64,000 nt of DNA from Clostridia bacterium (lineage in GTDB: Bacteria; Bacillota; Clostridia; TANB77; UBA1234), in the NCBI GenBank assembly GCA_017521465.1, contig JAFXCN010000002.1, positions 22,908 through 86,907 of the forward strand, read 5' to 3'. A program made the translations under genes and the position numbers. Positions within the stretch are counted from its first letter, which is position 1. The number at the start of each line of letters is the position of its first letter. A model generated the notes under the pieces. That model ran no database searches. It was not told where the DNA came from and worked only from the letters and a program-made list of their open reading frames with translations. Below are positions 9,785 to 18,782 of the stretch, in pieces.

Positions 9785-10852
9785 TTGAGATTAAAAACTA
9801 CTGTTCAAAAACAAGATTTTAAAATTATAGCTGTTGATGATGAACAAGGTATATTAGACTCACTTTCAATATATTTAGGAAACTACCATTTTACAGGTTG
9901 TACCGATCCTTTAGAAGCAATTGAACTTATAAGAAACGAACATTTTGATTTGCTACTTTTGGACTTTTTAATGAGTCCTATTCATGGTGATCAAGTGGTT
10001 GAAGAAATTAGAAAATTTAATCCAGATCTATATATTTTATTATTAACAGGTCATAAAGATTTAGCACCCCCACTTGAAACAATAAAAAGATTAGATATTC
10101 AAGGATATTGTGAAAAATCTGATAAATTTGATCAATTATTATTACTTATCGAGTCTGGTTTAAAATCAGTATCTCAAATGAGAATTATAAAAGAAATAAA
10201 TGAAAAATTAGATTTAGCATACACAGAATTAAAAGAAGCTTATCGTGGTACAGTTGAATCATTAAGATATGCGGTTGATGCTAAAGATAGTTATACTAAA
10301 AATCATTCAGATAGGGTTGCTTACTACTCTACTCTAATTGGCCAAAAAATTGGCTTATCTGAGCAAGAGCTAGAAACATTACACGATGGAGCATTATTCC
10401 ATGACATTGGAAAAATCGGAATACCTGATGCTATATTACAAAAGCCTGGAAAGCTTACTGACGATGAATATGATGATATCAAAAATCATCCATCAATTGG
10501 TTCAAAGATTTTAGCACCTGCAAAGATATTTAATGATATAATTCCAATCGTTAAACATCATCATGAAAGATTTGATGGTCGTGGATACCCATCTTCATTA
10601 AAAGGTGAAGAAATACCTCTATTCGCAAGAATTGTAGGAATTGCAGATTCTTTTGATGCTATGACTTCTGATAGAAGTTATAGACCTCGCTTTACTCTTA
10701 TAAAAGCTCTTGATGAATTAGAAAACGGAAAAGGAACTCAATTTGATCCTAACCTCGTAGATGCTTTTATACTAGCAATAAAAGAAAGTAAAGAATTCAT
10801 CGAAGGTGAATTACATATTGATTTTATAGCAAGAAAAGATGATAATATATAA
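9785..10852 (+). CDS. Response regulator with HD-GYP domain
   Basis: 355 aa. Residues about 12-125 are a CheY-like receiver: acidic pair AVDDE, phospho-acceptor Asp in LLLLDFLM, LLTGHKD switch, and a Lys in CEKSDKF. After a helix, residues about 155-345 form an HD-GYP domain: HDIGKIGIP, HHHERFDGRGYP and ADSFDAMTSDR. Known HD-GYP enzymes hydrolyse cyclic di-GMP or related cyclic dinucleotides. The start is TTG at 9785, with AAGGAGG at the right distance and no better ATG. The divergent kinase at 7654-9627 is the probable partner, and the NRPS-coupled kinase may also signal to it. Confidence 0.93.
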   Translation: MRLKTTVQKQDFKIIAVDDEQGILDSLSIYLGNYHFTGCTDPLEAIELIRNEHFDLLLLDFLMSPIHGDQVVEEIRKFNPDLYILLLTGHKDLAPPLETIKRLDIQGYCEKSDKFDQLLLLIESGLKSVSQMRIIKEINEKLDLAYTELKEAYRGTVESLRYAVDAKDSYTKNHSDRVAYYSTLIGQKIGLSEQELETLHDGALFHDIGKIGIPDAILQKPGKLTDDEYDDIKNHPSIGSKILAPAKIFNDIIPIVKHHHERFDGRGYPSSLKGEEIPLFARIVGIADSFDAMTSDRSYRPRFTLIKALDELENGKGTQFDPNLVDAFILAIKESKEFIEGELHIDFIARKDDNI

Positions 10853-10855
10853 AGC

Positions 10856-10887
10856 AAAAACGCATACGAAAATCGTATGCGTTTTTT
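10856..10887 (+). terminator. Terminator after the HD-GYP regulator
   Basis: Stem CGCATACGA / TCGTATGCG (10861-10869 with 10873-10881), AAA loop, T-run. It lies between convergent genes, so it can also end leuS transcripts. Confidence 0.85.
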
Positions 10888-10893
10888 AGTAAC

Positions 10894-13287
10894 TTATTTT
10901 ACTACTATTGTATACATTCTTCCTGGAACATAAATTTCTTTTACTATTTCTTTTCCTTCAATAAATTTTAAAACATCTTCATTTGTTTTTGCTTTTTCTG
11001 CAACAGCTTCTTGTGTAGCATCTTTAGCAACTAAAACTTTACCACGAAGTTTTCCATTTACTTGTACAGGAATTTCTACTTCATCATCAATAGTTTTTGC
11101 TTCGTCAAATTTTGGCCAAGCTTCATATGCTATTGTATTATTGTGTCCTAGCATTTCCCATAATTCTTCAGCTATAAATGGACATACTGGACTTAATAGT
11201 TTTACAAATCCTTCTGCATATTCTTTTGGTAATTCATCTTCTTTATATACTGCATTTATGAATATCATCATTTGACTTATCGCTGTGTTAAATGATAGTT
11301 TTTCATAATCCTCAGTAACTTTTTTAACTGTTTGATGATATACCTTTTCTAAGTTTTTATTTTCTTTTTCTACTACTTTATTGTTTTCAAATAATCTATA
11401 AATTCTGTCTAAGAACTTACGAGCGCCTTCAACTCCGCGATTATTCCATGGTTTATCTGCTTCTAATGGTCCCATGAACATTTCATATATTCTTAATGTA
11501 TCTGCACCATATTCATTAATTACATCTAATGGATTGATACAAAATTCTGGGTATCTTTTACCCATTTTTATTCCATTTGCACCAAGTATCATTCCTTGAT
11601 GAACTAATTTTTTGAATGGTTCTTTTGTTGGAACTAATCCTTTATCAAATAAGTAATTGTTCCACATTCTTGAATATAGCAAATGTCCAACTGCATGTTC
11701 TGGTCCTCCAACATATAAATCAACTGGCATCCAATGTTTTAATAATTCTTGGTCACAGAAAGCTTCGTCATTTTTAGGATCAATATATCTTAAGAAATAC
11801 CAGCTAGAACCAGCACTTCCAGGCATTGTACTTGTTTCTCTTTTTCCGTTTTTGCCATCTATTGTAACGTCTACCCAATCTTTAGCATTCGATAATGGAG
11901 CAGCTCCACCATGTGCCTTATAATCTTGTAAATTTGGTAGTACTAATGGTAATTGTTCATCTGAAAGACATACTATATCTCCATCTTCCATATGTACAAC
12001 TGGCATTGGCTCTCCCCAATATCTTTGTCTTGCAAAAATCCATTCACGAATTCTATAATTTATTTTCTTTTCACCAAGATTATTTTCTACTAACCAATCT
12101 ATCATTTTATCAATGCTATCTTGTTTGTTTAATCCATCTAGGAATCCAGAATTAATGTGAAGACCGTCTCCTGTATATGCTTCTTCTTCAACATTTCCAC
12201 CTTCAATTACAGGAATAATTTCTAAATCAAATTTTTTAGCAAATGCATAATCTCTTTCATCATGTGCAGGAACTGCCATGATTGCACCAGTTCCATATGT
12301 TACTAACACATAGTCGCTAATCCATATAGGAATTTTCACACCATTAACAGGATTTACTGCATAACTACCTGTAAATACACCTGTCTTATCTTTATTTAAT
12401 TCTGTTCTTTCCATATCAGATTTTTTAGAACATACTTCTTTATAATTAGCTACCGCATCTTTTTGTTCTGCAGTTGTAATTTCATCTACTAATGGATGTT
12501 CTGGTGATAATACACAATATGTTGCACCAAATAAAGTATCACATCTTGTAGTAAATACGATAAAACTTTTATCTGTATCAGCTACATTAAATTTAACTTG
12601 TGCACCAACGCTTTTGCCAATCCAGTTTCTTTGAATCTCTTTAGTTGATTCTGGCCAATCGATTTCTTCTAAACCTTCAAGTAATCTTTCAGCATATTTA
12701 GGAATATCAATAATCCATTGTTTCATATTTTTACGAATTACTGGATATCCTCCTCTTTCACTTTTGCCATCTATAACTTCGTCATTTGCAAGAACTGTTC
12801 CTAATTCTTCACACCAGTTAACAGGCATATCAACGCATCTAGCAAGACCATCTTCAACTAATTGTTTAAATATCCATTGTGTCCATTTATAAAAACTAGG
12901 ATCACTAGTTCTAATTTCTCTATCCCAATCGAAATCAAAGCCTAATTTTTTTAATTGAGTTGTAAATGTTGCAATGTTTTTTATTGTAAATTCATCAGGA
13001 TGGTTTCCTGTATCTATAGCATATTGTTCAGCTGGTAAACCAAATGAATCAAATCCCATTGGATGCAATACATTAAATCCTTGCATTCTTTTCATACGAG
13101 AAATGATATCTGTTGCAGTATATCCTTCTGGATGTCCAGCATGAAGACCTACCCCTGATGGATAAGGGAACATATCCAAAACATAGTATTTAGGTTTCGT
13201 AAAATCTCTTATATCAGTTTTAAATGTTTTATTGTCTTCCCAATACTTTTGCCACTTTTCTTCAACTATTTTATGATTATATGACAT
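10894..13287 (-). CDS. leuS: Leucyl-tRNA synthetase
   Basis: 797 aa, close to usual bacterial LeuRS length. It charges tRNA-Leu in the cytoplasm. The HIGH signature appears as [14 protein letters not shown] near residue 45. The CP1 editing region contains [17 protein letters not shown]. The WxxxR..WGEP segment is [11 protein letters not shown]. The KMSKS loop reads IKMGKRYPE, a non-canonical variant. The C-terminus has the anticodon-binding and tail domains ([10 protein letters not shown]). Start ATG at 13287 follows AAGGAG. No T-box leader fits in the short upstream gap. Confidence 0.97.
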   Translation of the reverse strand: MSYNHKIVEEKWQKYWEDNKTFKTDIRDFTKPKYYVLDMFPYPSGVGLHAGHPEGYTATDIISRMKRMQGFNVLHPMGFDSFGLPAEQYAIDTGNHPDEFTIKNIATFTTQLKKLGFDFDWDREIRTSDPSFYKWTQWIFKQLVEDGLARCVDMPVNWCEELGTVLANDEVIDGKSERGGYPVIRKNMKQWIIDIPKYAERLLEGLEEIDWPESTKEIQRNWIGKSVGAQVKFNVADTDKSFIVFTTRCDTLFGATYCVLSPEHPLVDEITTAEQKDAVANYKEVCSKKSDMERTELNKDKTGVFTGSYAVNPVNGVKIPIWISDYVLVTYGTGAIMAVPAHDERDYAFAKKFDLEIIPVIEGGNVEEEAYTGDGLHINSGFLDGLNKQDSIDKMIDWLVENNLGEKKINYRIREWIFARQRYWGEPMPVVHMEDGDIVCLSDEQLPLVLPNLQDYKAHGGAAPLSNAKDWVDVTIDGKNGKRETSTMPGSAGSSWYFLRYIDPKNDEAFCDQELLKHWMPVDLYVGGPEHAVGHLLYSRMWNNYLFDKGLVPTKEPFKKLVHQGMILGANGIKMGKRYPEFCINPLDVINEYGADTLRIYEMFMGPLEADKPWNNRGVEGARKFLDRIYRLFENNKVVEKENKNLEKVYHQTVKKVTEDYEKLSFNTAISQMMIFINAVYKEDELPKEYAEGFVKLLSPVCPFIAEELWEMLGHNNTIAYEAWPKFDEAKTIDDEVEIPVQVNGKLRGKVLVAKDATQEAVAEKAKTNEDVLKFIEGKEIVKEIYVPGRMYTIVVK

Positions 13288-13321
13288 ATTATCTCCTTCT
13301 TTCGATTAATTCATGGCATAA

Positions 13322-13350
13322 ATTATACTATATTTTATTCAAAAATGCAA
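13322..13350 (-). promoter_or_regulatory. Promoter for leuS
   Basis: TTGCAT (13345-13350), 17 bp, TATAAT (13322-13327) on the minus strand, about 35 bp from the start codon. This leaves no room for a T-box. Confidence 0.65.
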
Positions 13351-13426
13351 CATCACACTTACGGAAAAAGGAGATTGATAAAATTAAGTTTTTTACCTAA
13401 ATACGTCATAAATTAATATATTTTTC

Positions 13427-13455
13427 TTTACTTACGTCTAAAATTATGGTATACT
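13427..13455 (+). promoter_or_regulatory. Promoter for the orphan gene/hydrolase pair
   Basis: Extended -10 (TG-G-TATACT, -10 at 13450-13455) with a weak TTTACT at -35, 17-bp spacing. It precedes a two-gene unit. Confidence 0.5.
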
Positions 13456-13507
13456 TTTTATGTATGTTAACCCTATGGAACTCTATAAAATGGAAGGAGA
13501 AAATCAC

Positions 13508-13789
13508 ATGGCTCAGCCTAATTTTGACCGTCTGGAGTACGAGGTAACCAATCGGCTACGCGAGATTTTCCATAACTCCGTTGCAGAAAGTGTGCTCAAA
13601 GAGCGTTGCGTCAGTGCAGTAAAACTGGGCACCCTCAATCAGACTGAATTGTTCAGCGGTATCATTGTCACTAAGCCTAATTCGACAATTCACGTTTTCA
13701 GAAGCGAACAAGTTGTCCATGCATTGAAGTCTACCGGCGTCTTGGACCTAGTGTCCATTTGTATCAACGCTCAACAGGAGGGAAACTGA
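13508..13789 (+). CDS. Hypothetical 93-aa protein
   Basis: Not recognised. The start is ATG 13508, placed by GGAAGGAG eight bases upstream; earlier in-frame ATGs lack a ribosome site. It is soluble, with mixed charge, no signal peptide or membrane segment, and a single Cys in the first half. Its stop (TGA) shares a base with the ATG of the hydrolase (TGATG), so the two are translationally coupled. Base composition is richer in G+C than surrounding genes, with codons such as CGG, CTG and GGC. Inference: the pair travelled together, and the small protein may help the hydrolase. Confidence 0.75.
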   Translation: MAQPNFDRLEYEVTNRLREIFHNSVAESVLKERCVSAVKLGTLNQTELFSGIIVTKPNSTIHVFRSEQVVHALKSTGVLDLVSICINAQQEGN

Positions 13790-14724
13790 TGATTATCACG
13801 ATTGCTCTGGTATTTCTCATCACATTGCTGCTTGTCAGCGGGTACTTTTTCCTTTTCGCTTGCTATCGAAAGCCTCTCTTTGGCAGCAAGAAGATTGGTG
13901 AAACTCCTAATCTCACTGGATACCAAATGGAACGGCTGCTCGACGATATTGAATGGTTGGAAGCGCAAAACATCGAAACCGTTCATTATTACGCTCGAAA
14001 GGTCGTATCCCTGAGCGCTCGCCTTATCCGAAACAAAAACAGCAAAAAAATCGCTGTTCTCGTTCACGGATATCGATCCACCCCTCAAAAGTTTGCCTGC
14101 ATCGCAAGGCATTATTTTGAAGAACTTGGTTATTCACTTCTGCTGCCTGATCAACGTGCTCATGGTGAATCTGATGGCAGATTCATAACATTTGGCTATG
14201 AAGAATCTACCGATATGTTCTTCTGGGCACGCTATATTCAGCATACCTTTGGCAGTGACGTTAAAATTGTGTATCATGGCGTTTCGATGGGCGCTGCAAC
14301 AGTTGCCATGATGCCTGAAATGCATCTCCCCAGGTGTATTAAAGGACTCATTGTAGACTGTGGCTATACATCTGCGAAGGAAATCTTTCAATACATTCTG
14401 AAGAAAGATTTCCATATTCCAAAATTTTTGGCAATACCCGTTATTAAAACGGTTAGCCTTATTTCAGAAACATTTGCAGATTTCCCGTTTGATGAGTGCG
14501 AACCTGTCGAAGCTGTGAAGAAAGCAAAAATTCCAATGCTCTTTATCCATGGAAAGGAAGACAAATTTGTTCCGTGTGAAATGGGCATTGAAATGTATGA
14601 GGCATGTGCTTGTAATGAAAAAGACCTTCTCCTCATTGAAGGAGCCGGTCATGCTGTGAGTCATCTGACTGATAGCAAAACTTACGAGGAAGGCCTCGAT
14701 GGTTTTCTGAGTAAGGTGATGTAA
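13789..14724 (+). CDS. Membrane-anchored alpha/beta hydrolase
   Basis: 311 aa. N-terminal hydrophobic anchor (residues about 2-25), then an alpha/beta-hydrolase fold: oxyanion strand LVHGYRS, PDQRAHGESDG, nucleophile elbow HGVSMGAA (Ser), acid in GKEDKFVP (Asp) and base in GAGHAVSH (His). All three triad residues are visible. It resembles the YqkD-type hydrolases of Gram-positives; the substrate is unknown, probably an ester or amide. The start at 13789 follows AGGAGGG and overlaps the upstream stop by one base. It shares its partner's higher G+C codon use. Confidence 0.88.
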   Translation: MIITIALVFLITLLLVSGYFFLFACYRKPLFGSKKIGETPNLTGYQMERLLDDIEWLEAQNIETVHYYARKVVSLSARLIRNKNSKKIAVLVHGYRSTPQKFACIARHYFEELGYSLLLPDQRAHGESDGRFITFGYEESTDMFFWARYIQHTFGSDVKIVYHGVSMGAATVAMMPEMHLPRCIKGLIVDCGYTSAKEIFQYILKKDFHIPKFLAIPVIKTVSLISETFADFPFDECEPVEAVKKAKIPMLFIHGKEDKFVPCEMGIEMYEACACNEKDLLLIEGAGHAVSHLTDSKTYEEGLDGFLSKVM

Positions 14725-14729
14725 AAAAC

Positions 14730-14764
14730 ACACCGTGTGACTGACAGTCACACGGTGTTTTTTT
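14730..14764 (+). terminator. Terminator after the hydrolase
   Basis: Perfect 12-bp stem (14730-14741 with 14747-14758), TGACA loop, long T-run. Confidence 0.9.
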
Positions 14765-14771
14765 ACTGAGA

Positions 14772-14838
14772 GATGGTCAATTTGAGGTGAAGAAAAATAG
14801 ATTTTTATATCTATTTTTGCGCACTTCAAATTGCCATC
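14772..14838 (-). repeat. Repeat family A, divergent copy (A5)
   Basis: Keeps the family core (GAAGTGCG, a long AT stem around ATAAAA, TTCACCTC) but has different outer arms: GATGG-CAATTTGA pairs with TCAAATTG-CCATC. The outer arms changed on both sides while pairing was kept. Confidence 0.7.
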
Positions 14839-14851
14839 GATAAAAAGTTGC

Positions 14852-15042
14852 TAAATACAAAAATGATTTGTTTTCACTAAAACTGCGTTCACAATAGATT
14901 CTAAGAAATTATTAATGACAACATCACAAAAAAATTTTCCGTCGGCTACGCACAAAAATTTTTTTCTAGCTGTTGTAACATTAATTTTCTAAGAATCTAT
15001 AAGCGTCACTCCGCAAATCGTTCAAACAAATAATTTTTGTAG
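14852..15042. repeat. Large imperfect inverted repeat (foldback)
   Basis: The two halves are near-complements around 14947. The inner arms run from ATAGATTCT at 14894 to AGAATCTAT at 15000; the outer arms (TACAAAAATGATTTG and its partner) end near 15042. No transposase or coding frame lies inside. It looks like a MITE or other foldback element. Confidence 0.7.
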
Positions 15043-15065
15043 TTGATTTAACTCTGTTACAAACA

Positions 15066-15139
15066 GTCGCATGTAAAAAGGAAGTGCGACAAAATCGATA
15101 TAAAAATCGATTTTGTTTCACCTCCTGTTTTACATGTCT
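15066..15139 (+). repeat. Repeat family A, copy A1
   Basis: About 74-bp palindrome: ATGTAAAA..TTTTACAT outer arms, GGAAGTGCGAC..GTTTCACCTCC middle arms, AAAATCGAT-ATAAAA-ATCGATTTT tip. Nearly identical to A4. It directly abuts the stop codon of the gene at 15140 and may act as its terminator. Confidence 0.85.
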
Positions 15140-15793
15140 CTATTCTTCCTCTCCATACAGCGCAACTGTCGTTGTCAATGTTTTCTTTGTTTGTTTCTTT
15201 ATTTTTGGCGTTATTGTTCTAAAATAATCTGTTAAAGTATTTACCTGAATTTCATTTCTAAAAAGTTTTCTAGATATTGCTCTCGCCCATCTATACTCCA
15301 TATTTTTAACTGTATTTAAAACTTCTGCCGTATCTATATTTCCTGTTTTTTTAAGTTGTCCTTGTACAATTTCTAATATCTTCTCATATGTCTCTTTCGC
15401 TCCATCGTTAAATGAATAATCTTCATTCGGATCTATATCACTTCTTGTTATTTTAGATGATTTTTTCCAAATCGTTGCAAATCTTAATTTTAATACAAAC
15501 TTATTATCTTCTATGACATATCCTGTTTTCTTATCTGAAGCAACTGTCTTCCCCTCTCCATTTGTTGTAACTTGATATAAATCAACCAATTCTTTTAAAC
15601 ATTCAAATGTATCTTCATTAGTTAAAGTTTTTGTTTTATCTATTACAGCAAGATATTCTTCGTTAAGTTCTTCAGATGCTTCTGGCAACATTTCTATCTT
15701 GTGTCCAAAAATGCTTTTGATAAAATTAAGGACTTTTTTCCACACATTATTAACTTGGTTTGTAGCATTGCTTTTTACTGATTCATTACTCAT
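15140..15793 (-). CDS. Hypothetical 217-aa protein
   Basis: Not recognised. The start is ATG 15793, seven bases after GGAGGT; an upstream in-frame TTG would place the ribosome site inside the gene. There is a short basic-hydrophobic segment at the N-terminus (WKKVLNFIKSIFG), then a charged soluble body rich in Lys, Glu and Thr. No signal peptide or clear membrane span. It is monocistronic, bounded downstream by repeat A1 and upstream by about 300 bp holding a hairpin and a degenerate family B repeat. Confidence 0.7.
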   Translation of the reverse strand: MSNESVKSNATNQVNNVWKKVLNFIKSIFGHKIEMLPEASEELNEEYLAVIDKTKTLTNEDTFECLKELVDLYQVTTNGEGKTVASDKKTGYVIEDNKFVLKLRFATIWKKSSKITRSDIDPNEDYSFNDGAKETYEKILEIVQGQLKKTGNIDTAEVLNTVKNMEYRWARAISRKLFRNEIQVNTLTDYFRTITPKIKKQTKKTLTTTVALYGEEE

Positions 15794-15891
15794 GTTGGAA
15801 ACCTCCAATATTTTTTCTAATATTACTATAACACATGAAAATTCATGTTTCTACAAAAAATAAAACTTTAACAAATAATTAACATTATATT

Positions 15892-15916
15892 TACAAAAAG
15901 ACAGAAAATTCTGTCT
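15892..15916 (-). terminator. Terminator of the O-acetylation operon
   Basis: AGACAGAA-AA-TTCTGTCT hairpin. Read on the minus strand it is followed by TTTTTGT. It lies 170 bp past the DHHW gene stop. Confidence 0.6.
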
Positions 15917-15927
15917 CTCTTTTTCAG

Positions 15928-16085
15928 GACACTTTCACAGAAAGTTCGATTATCATTCCAAATAACCATAACGCAGTTCGCTTATATATTATTTTATTCG
16001 CATATTCTTTACCGTTTTTTGCCCAGGTCGTCCGTCTCACATCTGCGATGTGAAGCCGTGGCTTCGCCTTTTCGCCCAGGGCAGA
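15928..16085 (+). repeat. Repeat family B, degenerate copy (B6)
   Basis: Shares the family's left part (TTCGATTATCATTCCAA, ATAACGCAGTTCG). The right half has diverged: GCCCAGG.. and ..CGCCCAGGGC flank small hairpins (TCACATC-TGC-GATGTGA). G+C rich against an AT-rich background. Confidence 0.55.
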
Positions 16086-16089
16086 AAAA

Positions 16090-17238
16090 CTACATCACTA
16101 GCAATGTTGAACTATTATTTAACACTTCTGTTGAATATAAGAATAAAACATCTTGTCCATCCTTATAATCTATTAAATTATTAGAATCAATTAATGTTGT
16201 ATTCATATATCTTACATCAACTACCGTTATCTTTTTATATCCTTCAACAAGTAATGGAACTAAACTACTTCCAAACGAATCTCTATATACTATCAATTCT
16301 TTATCAGTTGTTGCGTTATCATTCTCAATTATAAATAAAGGTTTTTGTGTTCCTTCTAAAAACAAGTCATAAGGGTCTACATTTTTAAAATATTCTTCTT
16401 TGTATAATTCGCCATCAACAAATTCAAATGTTTTAGCGTCTATTTGTCTAACATTAGCATTATTTAAAACATCATTTGTTAGGAAAATCAATTTCTCCCC
16501 TGGTATTGGTAATGCAGATTGTCCATAATATGTTCCATAAAATGGTTCTTTTACATTTTCAGTATATTCACCACTTATTGTGAAACCCATTTCTTTTGCA
16601 TACTTTTCCGCTACTTTTATGATTTTTTCTTGTCTCCAATGCAAATCTGTTGCATAATAATCATCTACATTTAGCACACCAAATAAATCAATATATTTCA
16701 TATTTTTATTTGTATTTGCTTTTATTGTGCCAACAAACTTATTGTAATCAACTGATGGATAACCATTTTGCTTAGCAATATAATAGTTCTTATCTGGAAT
16801 TATTGAATAATACACGTTCATGTTTTGCAAATGAGTATTATATATTTTATTAAATTTTGTCGCCGCGCTTTTTAGCGCACCTTCGTTTAAGTTATTCCAA
16901 TATTTTGCAACTTGTCCATCTACCATATAAATCTTATTATTATCTTTTTGCATTAATAAATTAAAAGAAATATTTGCTTTTAGTTCTCTTAGTTTATCTC
17001 TTCCAACAAATTGATCAAGTGTATATTTATCAAAGCTTTCCATAAATGTATCTTTATCTGTTGGTTTAGCTTTCTTTCTAGTTATCGAATCCCATGTAAC
17101 TTCTGGGAACTGCGCTAACGGTCTTCTCTCTGATATCGAAATTTTTGTAGGTGGTTTTAAAATATTAACAATAAATAAACCTATTATAATAACCATAAAA
17201 ACTACTACTGTTGAAATATCTTTTATTTTATCATTCAT
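16090..17238 (-). CDS. DHHW-family exopolysaccharide acetylation protein
   Basis: 382 aa. One N-terminal membrane anchor (about residues 8-28), then an extracytoplasmic SGNH-like domain. The family motif appears as ATDLHWRQE, and the Ser motif as YRDSFGSSL near the C-terminus. DHHW/AlgJ/AlgX-like proteins act with MBOAT acyltransferases to put O-acetyl groups on cell-surface polymers. Start ATG 17238 is eight bases after AGGAGG; the in-frame GTG at 17247 is too close to the ribosome site. It is the last gene of a four-gene minus-strand operon, 12 bp after the MBOAT gene. Confidence 0.88.
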   Translation of the reverse strand: MNDKIKDISTVVVFMVIIIGLFIVNILKPPTKISISERRPLAQFPEVTWDSITRKKAKPTDKDTFMESFDKYTLDQFVGRDKLRELKANISFNLLMQKDNNKIYMVDGQVAKYWNNLNEGALKSAATKFNKIYNTHLQNMNVYYSIIPDKNYYIAKQNGYPSVDYNKFVGTIKANTNKNMKYIDLFGVLNVDDYYATDLHWRQEKIIKVAEKYAKEMGFTISGEYTENVKEPFYGTYYGQSALPIPGEKLIFLTNDVLNNANVRQIDAKTFEFVDGELYKEEYFKNVDPYDLFLEGTQKPLFIIENDNATTDKELIVYRDSFGSSLVPLLVEGYKKITVVDVRYMNTTLIDSNNLIDYKDGQDVLFLYSTEVLNNSSTLLVM

Positions 17239-17250
17239 ATTTTCCACCTC

Positions 17251-18702
17251 CTAGAAACTAAAGTAAATAAATGGACTAAATGAACCATCTACTAAAAATG
17301 CTGTTACAAGAATTAATAGTACTCCACATGTAATTGGAGTTAATACATTTATAATTTTTCTACCAATATTATTTTCTTTAATTCTATTAACTAATATTTT
17401 TGCTAGTGGTGTTGACGCAATAATTGCAATTATAAACATTACTAGATAGCTTCTTAAATAATAAATCGTATCTGCTGTTATGAACGGTATGTTTCCAAAT
17501 CCAAGCATCATTTTTATTCTCTCAAATGCTATTGTTAAGTTTCCTGTGATACCCGCTCCCATTCCAGCATCAAATATTATCCAACTTATTAATATAAAGA
17601 AAATTACATATATTCTCGAGAATATACTAGGTAGCTTTTCAAGCCATTTTCCTAAGAATAATTTTTCTATCATAAGTATTATTCCAAACATTAACCCCCA
17701 CGCAATGAATGCCCATTTGGCGCCATGCCAGAAACCAGTTAAAGCCCATACTACAAATATGTTTCTAAACCATTTCCACTTTGCTACTCTGTTTCCGCCA
17801 AGTGGTATATAAATATAATCTCTAAACCATGAACCAAGCGAGATGTGCCATCTTCTCCAAAACTCTGTTATGCTTTTTGATATATATGGATAATTAAAGT
17901 TCTCTAAGAAATTAAATCCAAATATTTTCCCAAGTCCTATTGCCATATCGCTATATCCTGAAAAATCAAAGAAGATAAATAATCCATAAGCAATTGCATA
18001 TAACCAAACAAACAAAACCGAAACTTCTATACTTGAATTAAAAGCTACTGCTTGTGATTGATTTCTAAAAACATTACAAAACTCAGACATTCTATCTGCA
18101 ATTAATACTTTTTTAGATAATCCTATAACAAATCTCATTGCACCATATGAAACCATTTCTATAGAATGCTTTCTAGAATTAAGTTCTCTTTGTACATCTA
18201 CATATCTTACTATTGGTCCTGCAATCAATTGTGGAAACAGCACAACATATGTCATAAAGTTTAATGGATTTTTTTGTAATTCTGCTTTTCCATTATATAA
18301 GTCTATTGTATAACTCAAAATTTGGAATGTATAAAAACTTATTCCAATTGGCAGTACTAAATTTAACAATCCAATATTAGCACCAAAAAGCGAATTAACA
18401 TTTGTTATTGCGAAGTCTGCATATTTAAACACTAAAAGTCCGCTCAATCCAATAATAATTGATGATATTAATGCTATTTTAGATTTCTTCGTTCCACGAT
18501 ATCTATCTATAAATAATCCATGGATGTATCCTGATAACGCCATGGCTATCATTACTATTGTATATACTTTTTCTCCCCAATAATAAAATAGTAAACTCGA
18601 TAATAGTAATACAATATTTTTTAATTTTGAAGGCACTATAAAATATATGCATAATACTATTGGTAAAAAATAATATAAAAATGGAATACTTGAAAATACC
18701 AT
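17251..18702 (-). CDS. MBOAT O-acyltransferase (AlgI-like)
   Basis: 483 aa multi-pass membrane protein with about ten or more hydrophobic segments. Family landmarks: NFNYPYISKSITEFWRRWHI, WFRDYIYIPLGG, and the active-site His in GFWHGAKWAF. It is expected to move acyl (acetyl) groups across the membrane for O-acetylation of a polysaccharide or teichoic-type polymer, with the DHHW protein as extracellular partner. Start ATG 18702 follows AAGGAG; the longer frame from 18738 lacks a ribosome site. It follows the DUF4358 lipoprotein by 80 bp. Confidence 0.93.
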   Translation of the reverse strand: MVFSSIPFLYYFLPIVLCIYFIVPSKLKNIVLLLSSLLFYYWGEKVYTIVMIAMALSGYIHGLFIDRYRGTKKSKIALISSIIIGLSGLLVFKYADFAITNVNSLFGANIGLLNLVLPIGISFYTFQILSYTIDLYNGKAELQKNPLNFMTYVVLFPQLIAGPIVRYVDVQRELNSRKHSIEMVSYGAMRFVIGLSKKVLIADRMSEFCNVFRNQSQAVAFNSSIEVSVLFVWLYAIAYGLFIFFDFSGYSDMAIGLGKIFGFNFLENFNYPYISKSITEFWRRWHISLGSWFRDYIYIPLGGNRVAKWKWFRNIFVVWALTGFWHGAKWAFIAWGLMFGIILMIEKLFLGKWLEKLPSIFSRIYVIFFILISWIIFDAGMGAGITGNLTIAFERIKMMLGFGNIPFITADTIYYLRSYLVMFIIAIIASTPLAKILVNRIKENNIGRKIINVLTPITCGVLLILVTAFLVDGSFSPFIYFSF

Positions 18703-18782
18703 ATTTATCTCCTTTTCGCTTATATGGAAAATGGCCACTTACGCGGCCACATTCTATATTATTCCTAATTTTTAAAATTTAA

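Larger units (their letters stand above)
14725..15139. other. Gene-free stretch: terminator plus foldback repeats
   Basis: About 415 bp without a gene. In order it holds a terminator, a family A hairpin (inverted), a 190-bp imperfect inverted repeat, and a second family A hairpin in the opposite orientation that ends at the stop codon of the next gene. From 14772 to 15139 it is one nested inverted-repeat structure. Confidence 0.75.

Noticed and set aside
7654..10852. c-di-GMP riboswitch near the HD-GYP gene
   Set aside because: The leader is about 20 nt and has no GEMM-like fold.
13288..13460. T-box leader for leuS
   Set aside because: The promoter is only about 35 bp from the start codon, leaving no space for a T-box.
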